Notes: generated by a model from the letters alone, not told the origin. DNA of 64,000 bases from Pseudoscleropodium purum (GCA_963969395.1 OZ017799.1:25422501-25486500); one strand, 5' to 3'; numbered from the stretch's first letter, positions 50,248 through 62,214 are shown. A program made the numbers and translations.

Positions 50248-53200
50248 ATGGGGACTAAACCGACGGGGGATTTTCCTCCTTGATATAGTGTGCCAGAGGA
50301 TGGTAAAGTAAAATGTAGGCTTTGCAAAGCGAGCATGTCAAGGAAGCTCAGCCGTATGTTCAACCACTTAGGCTATTCTGGGCCTAGAGGTATATGTGAT
50401 AAAGGGGTGAGTCTTTGTCTGCGATTACCAATGGCAGTTCGAGATTTATTTCGGCATTGCGAAGGAGTTTTTCCAAAACGCGTTGTAATGGATAATGTGG
50501 ATGGCAACCCTAGCCCTTCAGATGTCCAAGAGTTTTCGGCCGGAAAGGCTATGTCGCATTCTAACTACGAAGACTCTTGTCCAGCGTCCAAAGAATTGGT
50601 ATCAATGGTATGTGCCACAACTGAAATGACTTTGAGTACGGAAGCTTCTGGTGAACGTGAAACCCCGAGGGCATCAAGTTCTAGGCCTCAGAGGCAAGGC
50701 AGCTTAGTGAATGGGTTTGAAGAAAGTCATAGACGCAAATTACATTTAGTGTGAGCAAATTTTTTTTATTCGGCGAACATACCATTTTCCGTGGCTCGAA
50801 ATCCAGCTTTTAAAAAAATAGTGAAGAAAACGGCTGCGTTCGGTAGGCCATACATTTCTCCCTCATATCACGACCTTCAGTACAAATTGTTGAATGAGGC
50901 GAAGACCAACATTCAGATACAATTGAATGTACGGACCGAAGACAACATTCGAAAATTTGAAGCAACATTGTCCATTGATGGATGGAGCTCAATGACTAAT
51001 CGACCTTTCATCAATGCCATGCTTGTATCATCCGCAGGTGAAGAATTTCTTAGATCTGTGGATACAAGTGGTTGTGAAAAAAATGCGGAGTACTTGGTAG
51101 TTGTGTTGGAAAAGTTCATTGAACAAGTGGGGTCCAAGAACGTCGTGTTAATAACTACGGATAATGCTCCCGTGAATCCGTCTGCATGGGATGTAATATC
51201 TGCAAAATATCCTCATATTTTTTACCAAAGGTGCGTGGTACATGCATTGAATTTGTTGTTGAAGGATTGGGCTGCACAGAAATGGATTGCTTCCAAATTG
51301 AATAAAGGAGTTCTTGTAGCTAAATTTATCAGGAAGAGACATATGCCGCTAGCTCTATTGCGAAAGTATTCGCCAAATCTTAGTCTCTTGATGCCTGGAG
51401 ATACAAGGTTCGCCTCTAAATTTATTATGATGGAGCGTTTGACAAAATTGAGAGGAGCATTGGAACAAACGGTGGTAGATCCGCAATGGGTTGAGTATGT
51501 ACATACTCTCAAGAAGAAACGTGGAGCCAAAGTCCAATCAAAAGACTTGGCCTTAGCGGTGAAGAAAATTGTTCTTGATGACCATTTTTGGAATCGGTCC
51601 ATTAATTATGTGGAGATGGTTGAACCAATCATATGTGCACTCCGCGATTTGGATTCAAAATCACCATACATGAGGAACGTGTTGCATATCATGAGGAAGT
51701 TAGAGAAGCACGTGAACGGATTACAAAGTCCACCATTTTGTTTGGTAGAAGAACTTGCAATTCCATTGGTACAGTCTTTTTATGCCCAAAGAAGAATGGT
51801 GGACAACGATCTCCAATCAGCCGCAGCTCTTTTGAATCCATACCTTCTTCATGACAAAGAGCTAGTGGATGACGCAGATGCAATGTCAGGATGTAAGAAA
51901 GTTTTGGAGAGAATATGTAAACCGGATGAATATGCAGTAGTGGTGAAGGAATTTGTGGCTTTTCGACACAAAGAACCTCCATTCCACAATATGTTGAATC
52001 TGGAAGAACAAATGTTGTCCGCACATGCTTGGTGGGATTTTGAAGGTGCATGTGGCAAGTTTATAGCTCCATTAGCGAAGAGGATATTGGCTCAACCGGT
52101 GTCATCATCTTCATGTGAACGGAATTGGAGCAACTATTCTTTTGTTCACAACAAATCTCGAAATAAATTGAAGCTGGAGAGAGTAGCGGATTTGGTGTAC
52201 ATGTATACCAATTCCAAAATATTAAACGCATCGAAGGAAAAAGATGAAAAAAAATGGTATAATAATAATATGGATCCGATGGAATCAAAGGATTCAGATA
52301 GGCCGATGTTAGAAGACGATGATGACGAGGATTTGGAAAGGGCCCTTTTAGCCGTAGATGGTAGGGATGACTTCAATCGTGCAACAACGTAGGGAGATGA
52401 AGACGTTATGGAAGACTTTCCCGATTTGGTGAATGATACGTATGATTATCATCTAAACTGCAAGGATATTGTTCCCGACAATGCAAACGATGCATATACC
52501 TTTTATGAAGACGAGAACAATGTAGGGGTACAAGAGAATCTACCTTCTTTAACTACATATTGCAATGGAATGGAATACTTGAATAGTGAAAACATTCTAT
52601 CGGAAAAGGCAAACGCTATTGCCAAAGAGGTGAAAATCAATGAGAATGCTATTGGTGATGATGGGAGAAATGAAGTTTTAATTTCTCCATCTCCATCTGT
52701 GGCATTAAATGTAGTGCAAGGAAACGACAAAAGAGAAGATGCGGTCATAGAGGTGGACGTTCCAAAAGATGTGGGCAACAATAGTGGTTATGAGTGGGAA
52801 CCTAAAATTGCGGTACAAAAAAATAGTGATTCAGTTGGGATGGTAGTCACAAATTCGGCAATTATAAAGAGTGATAAAGGAAAGGAGACAATGAAGTCAA
52901 TTTTTGAAGTACCGAGATCTAGTGCTCTTCTACCAATACCGTTGTAGTCTGTTAGTACACGATTGGATGATTCTCTGAGCTTTGGATATGGAAAACGCCT
53001 AATGAACATTTCCAAAAAAATTTCTACAGGCGGTAATCTACGGAAAGTAGTGTCATCACCTACAAGCCTAAGTGATACGGATAGTGATCGGATGCCATTG
53101 GCATCTTTGCGTGCTCGCATTTTAGGAAAAGGAATGGTGCAAGAACCCATCAAATCAACAAACGACACTCTATTACTTCAAAAGAAAGCCAAAGTGGAGA

Positions 53201-53550
53201 TAACCGTTCATGGACATGTCGACCCTACATCGAGATTGATGGTTCAAGAATCGAGTAAGGTGAAAGCGAAAAGAGAAATGAAACCTTTTGCTATCTCTCC
53301 AGTGAAGAATAGGACCCCTCTTGATGAAAATGTTGCTACTTTGTCAAATAGAAAGAAAAGAAAGGTTCCTATTCAAAAAGCCTTTAATCGTTCTGTCAAA
53401 GTAAAAAAAGAAAAATTAAATTCGAAAGAAGGGAGTAAACCTACTTCGAGAGAAGACTTGAAGGAGGCAACGATACTTGATTCCAACAATGAAGATGACT
53501 CTAACAATGAAGATGACTCCGATAATGAGATTTTGAACAGAGAGCTGTAG
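50248..53550 (+). pseudogene. hAT transposase with zinc finger, DUF659, hATC domain and long C-terminal extension
   Basis: A single frame of 1101 codons without any frameshift, interrupted by TGA 50281-50283, TGA 50752-50754, TAG 52390-52392 and TAG 52945-52947. It encodes a cut-and-paste DNA transposase of the hAT superfamily. A BED-like zinc finger (CRLCKASMSRKLSRMFNHLG) lies at about residues 20-45. A DUF659-type core follows with SIDGWSS (Asp about 244), TTDNAPV (Asp about 305) and CVVHALNLLLKDW. The C-terminal dimerisation part, WWDFEG...SSSSCERNWSNY, starts near residue 594. An extension of about 385 residues follows with acidic tracts, a nuclear-localisation-like SNRKKRKVP and tandem SNNEDD units. 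A GTCCG block lies upstream, and a GC-rich block with the hAT end TTCGTCAACCCTG lies 400 bp downstream. It is the best candidate for the enzyme that moved the CAGGGTTGACA elements nearby. Confidence 0.85.
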
Positions 53551-53952
53551 GAGAGAGTGGTGGGGCTGAGGTTAAAGGAGATGTGTATTGGCGTCTATAG
53601 GAATTGTAGAAATGTGAATTTAGATGTTTGATTGTTTAGTTGCTCATGATATATGGAGCTCATGTTGACAAATGACAATGGTTTTTTCAATCATTTTATT
53701 ATAAAATTGTTTGTTTATTGATGATATACATCTCGCTGGATTTTAAAGTAATTTTGTTTCTAAATCAAAATGAAATTCAACAAAAAAAATTAAAAATATA
53801 TTTCATATTTTAGCTTTTACATAAATAGTGATATACAACTCTATTGAATCGCAATTGCAATATAAGAAAAATCAAAATCCAAATGACTTCACTCTCAATC
53901 TTTCATTGGTGAAATCAATCAAAACAAAAAACCCAAAATGGGTTTTCTAAGC

Positions 53953-54085
53953 CGCTCCGTCTGCCCCGCCTCGCTCGTCCGCCTTCCGACGGCGGGAGGG
54001 ACGTTGCGTCCGCTGGCGTCCATGAGGATGGACGTTCGGGTTACGTACGCTATTTTGGGGTGGACGTAGAGATTCGTCAACCCTG
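53953..54085 (+). mobile_element. GC-rich hAT right end
   Basis: It contains CCTTCCGACGGCGGGAGGGA, GTCCGCTGGCGTCC, GCTATTTTGGGGTGGACG and ends ATTCGTCAACCCTG, matching the right ends of the MITEs at 32440 and 43753. No left end or 8-bp partner of the right flank (ACAGGATC) was found in the expected places. It probably marks the 3' end of the element carrying the hAT transposase, or a truncated MITE. Confidence 0.75.
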
Positions 54086-55400
54086 ACAGGATCCGCTATT
54101 GGTCTTTTGAGGGGTAGGTATTTCACCACCGTAGCCTCTCAACTATACATCCACAAGATATAGTAACTAAAAAGGGAGAAACAATAAAGTGGTGGTGGAT
54201 TTAAGTACCCAACACGCGGCTGACAGTTCCTAGTGGAAAACAAGTAGAAGACCATTCCTCAAATGGTACCCTAGTTCCCTAGACCAGAATCCTAGAACAT
54301 AGGTTTTAGGAATCCAGAACTTTCCCGGATCCTAGATTTGTATTGGATCCATTTTCGTAATGCTAGTAACGATTTTAGCAATCCAAAAACTAAATATTTC
54401 CACAATAGTCTTAAGGTAGCTAAAATCTCTATGGATTACCAAAAAAAATTAAAAAAAATTGTAAGTCTTTCTAATCCTATTCTAAACTAATCCTATCTAG
54501 TTTGAATTTCCATGCTCCCACATAAAAGTTGGGGGCTAGGGGTTTTCAAGGCTAATTTGGGTTTTTTGGAGGCAACGAAGTAGTCCGTATCTCAATCGAA
54601 GTTTTTCTCCAAAAGTTAGAAAGGGTTCAACAATAGGGTAGAAATAGGTGTAGTAATAATTGAATTTGGTAGTTTTTAAATTACATAGGTAGTTTGTAAT
54701 GTAAATAGAGGTAAGTGGCCAAGTAGGGGGGCCTTGGAAATGTAGAAAAGGACCTCCATTAACTCTTTTTGCATCCCCTTTTCTTGTATTTCATTGATGC
54801 CACTCATAGCCATGTGTCAAGTTTCTTTGGTATATCGCCAAAGTGTTTGTGTTTCTTGTATTCAAGCTTTCTACTTGTATTCTTTTAAGTTCTTATTTTG
54901 TGAGTTTGTTGCAAAGGACATGGGGGTCCCTTTGAGCCTACTCGTGTCTTTTTGTTGTTTCGGTACTAAGACTAAGAAGTTCCCAGTTGAATTATAAAGA
55001 TGCTGTTAGTTGAAAACTCTTAGATTTTAATTATACATATATTGATCGAGTCCATCTAACCATTTCCAAAGTATATTGACTTGAGTGGGATTTCACAACC
55101 CAGTATTGAAGAAAATCCTCTAGAAAATTGATTTGGAAATATGTGGTCCTAAGTATTGTGTATGTTTATTCACATGGAAAACTTTTTTTATTCCAGAATT
55201 GGGGCCAACTGTTCCATACAACAAAGCTTTCCCCCCCTACATTTTTGAAAGTATTGATTTCCAACTTCATTTGGTTAAACTAGGTCCCTATAAGGAGACC
55301 CATAGGTGAGTAATAACTTTGTGATAACGTGGAATAATATTTGTGTATGAAGAACTTTTAGAGCTTATTGTCTCAACCTAGTCAATGACCAAGTGTCAAC
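54086..55400. other. AT-rich DNA, no gene recognised
   Basis: No coding signal. The frame at 54794-54997 shows no known domain. Confidence 0.5.
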
Positions 55401-56960
55401 AGCCAATCATCCAAGCTACCAAGTACATTCAGCCCAATAACTAGTTAGAAGATTAGAAGTCCTTCCATCATCATCAGTCCTCCCAAATTAGAGGTCATTC
55501 AGTGAGGAACTAGGGTCTCTTATACCATCTGGTCTCTCAAAATTCATTTAGAGATCACTCAGTCATGACTAGAGGTCCTACCATTACATTTGGCCTCTCC
55601 AAAATTCCAATTATAAAGTTAGTCAAGAAGCTAGAGGCCTCTCCACATCATCTAGTCCCCAATTTTTAAGAGAAAAATCACTCAATTAGAACTCAAAGTC
55701 TTCCAACCTCATCTGGTTTCCTAAATTTCAAATTAGAGGTTGCTCAGTCGAAGCCCAAAGTCCTCCCAACCTCATTAGGCCTCCCAAATTTCAATTAGAG
55801 GTCACTTAGTTAGGATCAAGGATCTTTCAACCTCATTTGGTTCCCTAGATTAAATAACAAAGCTCAAATTAGAAGTCCAAGGGCCTCTCTACATCATCTA
55901 GTACCCAATTTTTAAGAGAAAAATCACTCAATTAGAACTCAGAGTCTTCCAACCTCATCTGGTTTCCTAAATTTCAAATTAGAGGTTGCTCAGTCGAAGC
56001 CCAAAGTCCTCCCAACCTCATTAGGCCTCCCAAATTTCAATTAGAGGTCACTTAGTTAGGATCAAGGATCTTTCAACCTCATCTGGTTCCCTAGATTAAA
56101 TAACAAAGCTCAAATTAGAAGTCCAAGGGCCTCTCTACAGCATCTAATACCCAAATTTTAAGAAAAAGTCACTCAGTTAGGATCAGGAGTCTTTCCTACC
56201 ATCTAATTTTACAATTTGCAATTAAGGACCATCCATTAGAATTCCTAAGTCCTCCCAATGTCATTGACCCCATTTGGTTACCCAAATTTCAATTAGAGGT
56301 CACTAGTTAGGAGTCCAAATTCTAGCCATCTCATCTGGTTCCCAAATTTCAATTAGAGGTTACCAATTAGGAGTCCAAAGTCCCGCCATCTTATCTAGTT
56401 TCCAAATTTCAAATTAGAGGTTACTCAATTAAGACCAAAAGTCCTCCATTATCATTTGGCCCCATCTAGCTACTCAAAAACTCAGTTAGAGATCAGTTAG
56501 TTAGAATCAGAGGTCCTTCCATCCCATCTAGCTTACTGAATCTCAATTAGAAGTCACTCAGTTAGGAGCAAGGGGCTCCCATACATCTAGTCTCTCAATT
56601 TTTAGTCAATAACCATCCATTTGGAGTCCAGGTCCTTCCAACATCATTTGACCTCCATCTCACTTCCAAAAATTCAATTAGAAGTCACCCAATTGGAATC
56701 TAAGGTCCTTCCATCTCATCTAGCTCCCAAAATTTCCATTACCAAGACAATTAGGAGTCCAGGGCCCTCCCATACCATCTAGTCTCTAAAAATTCAATTA
56801 AGAATCATCCATTAGGAGTCCAAAGTCCTCCTAATGTCATCTGATTCCCATTTGACCCTCTAAATTCAATTAGTAGTCACTCAGTAAAGGCCAAGGACCT
56901 CCCATCTCATGCAAAGTCCCCAATTTTGATTACAGACACCCGATTAAGATCTAATGTCCT
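55400..56960. repeat. tandem array, about 80-bp unit with a 247-bp higher-order repeat
   Basis: Diverged units carry AATTAGAGGTCACTCAGTTAG, GTCCTCCCA and CATCTGGTTCCCAAATTTCA motifs. Within it, a block beginning near AATTTTTAAGAGAAAAATCA recurs at 55661, 55908 and (diverged) about 56154, a spacing of 247 bp. The first two copies are almost identical. No protein-coding potential was seen. Confidence 0.85.
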
Positions 56961-58489
56961 CCAACTCTCATTTGATTCACAAATCTTCATTACAACCCAA
57001 CCAAGGATAGGGTCTAGGGTATCAGCCTAGATTGATTATTCATTCAACCACAGATAGTAGTACTCATAGAGCTAGTTTAGCCAACCTCACTCCCTTGCAA
57101 ACCAAGGTTCAAATTTAACTAAATGGTACAGAGGTATTAGAAACTCATTCAATCAAATTCTGATTTGCACAGAAGTGTATTTGGAGTTGAAGGCTGTACC
57201 TAAGCGAAACAAAATTCATTCTTTTATATGTGTTGATGGAAATACACATGTGAGGAAGTATTTGCAAGCAAGTCTACTATACAAGCGTGCACAAGAAGAT
57301 TGCAAATTGTGAAGGAGGAGTGAAGTTCAAATATTAGAGAAGGCTCAAGTTCCAAGAGAATATTGATGTCCCCACCACATGAAGTCAATTAGTAAAATAA
57401 GACAAAAAAACTCAAGGAATCAAGTGACTTTAAAGGTACTTGAAGATTAGCCATATTAGCAAGGGATAGAAAGGTTAGTCAAGGAATATTTAGGCTCTTA
57501 AATTTGGTAGTTATAGTCTTGAAAAGATAAGATTTTCTCCAAGATTTGGTTGGAAAAGAATCACCAAAATTAGAGGCAATTTGTATATGAGAAAAATTTA
57601 TAAAAATTAGCATAGGAATTTAGTAGGAAGTAGATTAGGTATACTATAAGTGGCTTCTACAAATTCAAGCAACAAAATTAAAAGAAGAAAAAACAGAAGA
57701 AGGAGAAATCAATTAAAATAAGAACAAAAGATGGAGGAAACACATGTGAAAGCAACAGAATTGAACACCCAAATCAACCACAAGGAGGATAATGATGTCG
57801 AGGTAAGAAATTAACCATAACTTCTTCATTTATTTTTAAATCATATTTTTAATAGAAATTAGGTTAGGATAATTTAAACAATTAAAGAAGTAAGCTTCAT
57901 AAACAAGATAGAGTCAAGAAAGAAAAGAATTTCAATTAGTATAAAAAATCCTTAAAACAAGAAGGTCAATATACAAATAGGTATACAATGTAATATAATT
58001 TCTTAGAGAATCTTTTCAAAGAGAATAATCAAAATTTCATAAAGAATATTCTTTAGTATATATAAGATTTTCTATCTTCTTAAAGGACTACTATTGGTAC
58101 TCACATTAGCTTAAAATTTAATTAGAGTAAATTTTAGCAGTCAATCAAGGTTGACCAAATTTTTAGTAACTCATAAAGTAGCTAGAAGATAACAATTAGA
58201 ATTTTATCCCTCAAATAAAATCCAATTTCGATAGGTAGATTATCCACAATTGACAGATGGAGTCTTGAAGCAAGAAAACATTTAAACTTCATCCATAAAA
58301 ATCTTTTAGGAATTACAGTAGAATTTCTAAATTTTCATCATTTTGGAAAGGATGTAAAAAAATCTACAAATTATCTTAGATATTTTTTTCTTTGCTTACT
58401 TGGCCCTTTAGTTTTTGAAGGATCAAATTCACTAAAAATCATTATTAGTATTAACAAATCAAAGTAAAAATAAACGTAGGAATAACAAA
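56961..58489. other. AT-rich DNA, no gene recognised
   Basis: No coding signal or repeat boundary was identified. Confidence 0.5.
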
Positions 58490-59020
58490 AAGCTCCATTG
58501 CTAGGAAGGCAGCTCCACCAATCCACCATGCTGCCCAATGCTTCCAGCAGTGTTAACATTCGAAGACCTCAATCGCTTTGTATATCCAAGCATATCATTC
58601 TCTCCCTCACAAAGATACTCCACGTATTGCTTGGTGGTTTGGAAGTTACAGGGTCTGAAGGATATAATCTACCATCAATCTAAAGATCGATATTAATTTT
58701 GTTGGCCACTTTCCTTTGTGCAAAACTATCAAGACTAGGGTTATCTTTCAATTTTTGTCCTCCCCGAATGAGAGGAGCATACCTCAAGTGTAACTTAATC
58801 TGCGGCACATAATAGGTGCCCAAAACATTTGTCATGTCCCTCAATACGATGCTGTCGCATACAGAATTGATATTGTATCACTCTCATTGACAGGGTATTC
58901 TGGCAAAATAAGTCTACATTGCATCTTACTTAGATTATTTGCACAACCAATTCCACCAAAACAACTTCTATTGGCTGTAGACTTCTAGATTGGCACTAAA
59001 TTCATTGTGCATTGGCAATA
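58490..59020 (-). pseudogene. decayed protein-coding fragment of unknown family
   Basis: Read on the minus strand, two consecutive frames give protein-like sequence. The first has CANNLSKMQ and RLILPEYPVNESDT (about 58950-58885). After a one-base shift the second has DSIVLRDMTNVLGTYYVPQI and APLIRGGQKLKDNPSLDSFA, then a TAG near 58680, then SDPVTSKPPSNTWSIFVRE to about 58590. The regular, charged wording differs from the surrounding AT-rich noise. I do not recognise the family. It could be a transposon gene or a relic exon. Confidence 0.4.
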
Positions 59021-59340
59021 GGCTTCATGAGATTGGCGCCACTTTAGTCAACAATAAATGAATATTTTAAGCATGGAAATGAATAGTTTAACAAGCGAAG
59101 ATAATACAAATTGGAGGAACGTGCGGCCAATATACTTGGTGGAAAAATAGGATGTGACTACAATTTTGGCAGCAAGTGCGCCAAGTAGACCAATACTCAT
59201 CAGAAGCTTGGTACCAACAACAAGGTAAATCATACATTTGAATGACTGCCCAACCGTTGACCACCTTAAAATTCCACCTTTTCTACTTGCCTAAGGCTAC
59301 TCTATAAGGCCTTCTACAGACCTCAAATGGTCTCGATGTT

Positions 59341-59965
59341 TAAGTACAAAGTGAAGATTGTATTGGAACAATAGTTTAAATAGTTTTTGTTTCAATAAGT
59401 TTTGTGGTTTTGAAAATGAAGATTCCCTACTGAAATGAACCCCTAATCAAATATGCCATTGGATTGTGAAAGACACTAAAATCACCTTTTGTCTTATTTG
59501 CCTAGGCTACTGAAATAACCTTTTGTCTTGTTTGCTTGGGCTACTAGTGTCATGAATATACATCACATAACACTAGGTGAAGTTGATCTCATATAGGTCA
59601 AATATTGATCTCATGTTGATCTCACGTCAATCGAAGTTGATCTGACTTTTATACTTGTCCAAATGGTGTGATTTAAATTGAATCTCAACAATTTAGTCTC
59701 AAATTCAATAAAATAAAAACATTTGGATGAGTAGATGCCGTAGGTGGTGTGGTTAGTGATTTCATCTTTGTAGAATTATTTAACTCTTAATGAGTCTAGC
59801 ATTGTAACTTTCTAAGCTAGGATGTTGTGTTATGCATAGATGTTGTATCATACCTGTAGAAGAGAATACTATAAATTTGAAACAAACTAGAGACTCAAGA
59901 AGGTTATCAAATGACATACCTACTATTGATTTAATGTCTTAAACGTTATTTTTTATGATGAACAC
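59341..59965 (+). mobile_element. second copy of the zinc-finger hAT element, left part
   Basis: Collinear with 7321-7945 of the first copy. It corresponds to the intron-like part of the transposase gene, so no coding frame is expected. It ends in AACAC at 59961-59965, where the 3271-bp element inserted. Confidence 0.88.
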
Positions 59966-60221
59966 TGTCGTAGCTTAAAATTTTGATTTTCTTAGTATGC
60001 ACCAAAATAGGAACGGAAACTAGCCATTAGGGAACCGGATCCGATTAGGTGGAGAAGGAAAACTCAAAATTAGCACGGAACGTGAAGTAGTGGGCCTCTT
60101 GGATCTAATCCGGTCAGGAGTAACTAACGACGAAAACGGAATGCAACACGGATTAGGTCTAGGACCGGATTATGATGGTGAACCGGATTCATGATGACCA
60201 AACTGGAAAGGGTCCAGAGAC

Positions 60222-60230
60222 TATATAAGG
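60222..60230 (+). promoter_or_regulatory. TATA box in the TG..CA element
   Basis: CTATATAAG about 175 bp before the reading frame at 60397, well placed for a transcript carrying that frame. A second TATA-like string (TATATAAAT, 62206-62214) follows the frame. Confidence 0.5.
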
Positions 60231-60396
60231 AGGAGCCTTCACTGTTGCACCCCCTTTTAGAAACTCGAGCTTGAGCGCGCGTGGTCGAGTTTTCGCGTTT
60301 GTGTGCTGTAGGCTTTGATTCCGGTTGAGATCGGAGAGAGAGAACGTGAGGAACGTGACGTGCGGCTAGGAGAGAGTGAGATAGATTGAAGGGGGA

Positions 60397-62055
60397 ATGC
60401 CGCCGCTACGTAGGTCTAGACCAGCGAGTCCCTCTGGAAGCGAGGTAAAGCTCCGGAAAGTCATTCCGGTTATTCCCTCCACAGAGCCGGAAAAGTCTCA
60501 ACTCATGGAGGATCTCACCTCTATGGGTTGCCTAGGGTTTGCCGAGAAACCCTGGGGTTTTAGGGAGGAGAGAATGGTCAAGGAACTCCTCGGAAAACTG
60601 TCCAACCAGTTTGACAACACCGTGAGAGGAACTCCCATCCGCTGGAACGAGGGAATGTGGAGAGGTGTTTACGGTTTCCGGGCAGAAGGGTTAGGAATGG
60701 CAAACCGGAAGGATGAGTTTGTCCGGGGCAAATTCCAGGGGGCCGTCAACCCGAAGGACGGATACACGGTCGAGGATTGCGTGGATGATCGACACCGTCG
60801 GCTTCTGCAGTTCTTGGTTCCGGTCCTTCACCCGGAAAAGCCAACCAGGGTGACGATCACCCTTGGCAACACGATTTTCGGTGCCCTAAGTGGTACCCGA
60901 AAAGTGGACTGGGCACGGATCATTTCCGATCTCATGACCTAGCTCGTTAGTAGAGTTGGGAAGAAGAGGGCCAGTCCAGTGTGCCCTTACCTCTTCCACC
61001 TCTATCGGGAAAACCAAGTCCTCACCGACGCAGAGGAGAAGGTGTGGAGGACTCAAGAAGTCCTCCTGAAGTATGGAGAGTCGGAAACGGATGACGAGGC
61101 CGAGTCCGATTCCGGTTCAGACCGGGAGTCGAGCGAGGAAGAGGAGGAGCCGATGCCGCCCATCAAGCGATAGAAGTTGACGCCTCCAAACAAGCGCGGG
61201 ACGCCTCCCGGTCACGACAAACCGGCCCCGGAAGAGAGACCGGAAGCCGAGAAGACCGTTTCCGGGGAAGACCCGAAAATGCAAGATCCATTCAACGGTC
61301 TTATCAACCTCCTCTGCAACATCAGGGCGGATTGGGAGGTCAAGCACAGGACGCTTTCGGCGATCGGAAAGTTGGTAGATGCGCCACCGGACAGTAAGTT
61401 GGCGGAACAGGTGGCGGAGTGCATCACCAATCCGGAAGAGACCCGGAAACAGGAAGCGGAGATCCGCCGGTTGCAGGAGGAGGTGGACACTCTGAAGGCA
61501 ACTCTCTTTGCCTATCGAGAAGACGTGACGGCCACCCGGGAGATGGCGGAGGAGACTCGGAAGATAGCCGAGCAGATCAAGGCCATCCTGGGAGATACCG
61601 GAACGGCCGCCACCAAAGCGAAGCTCTTCGACGAGAAGATGCACGAGGAGAAGAAACTATCCGGTTCCCAGATGGTCCAGATTCTCACCGACTTTGCTGA
61701 GCAAGTGGAGACGGCGATGATGGAGGGACGGAAGGCTGCGGACCGGATTGATGAAAGCAGCCAGAAGCTGACTGGAGGAACGTGCTCCAAGGGGATACAC
61801 CTCTCGGACCTCTCGCTACCGGATTCCTTTCCGGATGCGACCGTTCCGAAGGGTGGGAAGGATTGGACTCCCGAGTCCAAGAAGTCAGTACGGACTGAGA
61901 ATCCGGGCACGAGACCGGATATTACAATCGACCTGGAGTCTTCACCCGGATCTAACCCTGCGGAGGGGGAACGGAACCGGAACTTGAGTGAAGTCTTCGA
62001 GGAGCTGGTTCCGAAGAGCGGAAGCCCGACAATAGGATCTAGGGTTGTAGAGTAG
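60397..62055 (+). pseudogene. 553-codon element frame with two in-frame TAG codons
   Basis: One frame from ATG 60397 to TAG 62053-62055, interrupted only by TAG 60940-60942 and TAG 61171-61173 and with no frameshift. The first third (EDLTSMGCLGFAEKPWGF, VRGTPIRWNEGMWRGVYGF, RRLLQFLVPVLHPEKPTRVT, VDWARIISDLMT) resembles in layout the 'putative plant transposon protein' domain found with plant LTR elements. This is an inference from pattern, not a search. Then come an acidic SETDDEAESDSGSDRESSEE tract near residue 230-255, a Pro/Lys-rich linker, and a likely coiled coil at about residues 345-400 (QEAEIRRLQEEVDTLKATL and EMAEETRKIAEQIK). Both internal TAGs could be CAG changed by C-to-T. No reverse transcriptase or integrase is present. 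Confidence 0.6.
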
Positions 62056-62205
62056 ATAGGATTTTGATTTCAGGTAGGAGTAGGAGCGGATCCGGATCCG
62101 GATCCGGCTCAACAGTATTAGGTTAGCCGGAAGTTAGATTAGGGTGGTGGCGGACCCCCACGGGTTTTCCGCTCCTTTTTGTGCTTTTAGGGTTTTTACC
62201 CTTTG

Positions 62206-62214
62206 TATATAAAT
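62206..62214 (+). promoter_or_regulatory. second TATA-like box in the TG..CA element
   Basis: TATATAAAT lies about 150 bp after the end of the long frame. If the element is an LTR, this could be the promoter that drives the retrotransposon transcript. Confidence 0.35.

Noticed and set aside
35849..54085. The whole 18-kb stretch as one giant hAT element, since it begins with CAAGGTTGACAGG and ends with TTCGTCAACCCTG
   Set aside because: The 8 bases outside the two ends differ (TTAAAATT and ACAGGATC), and a complete MITE with its own duplication lies inside, so a single insertion is not supported.
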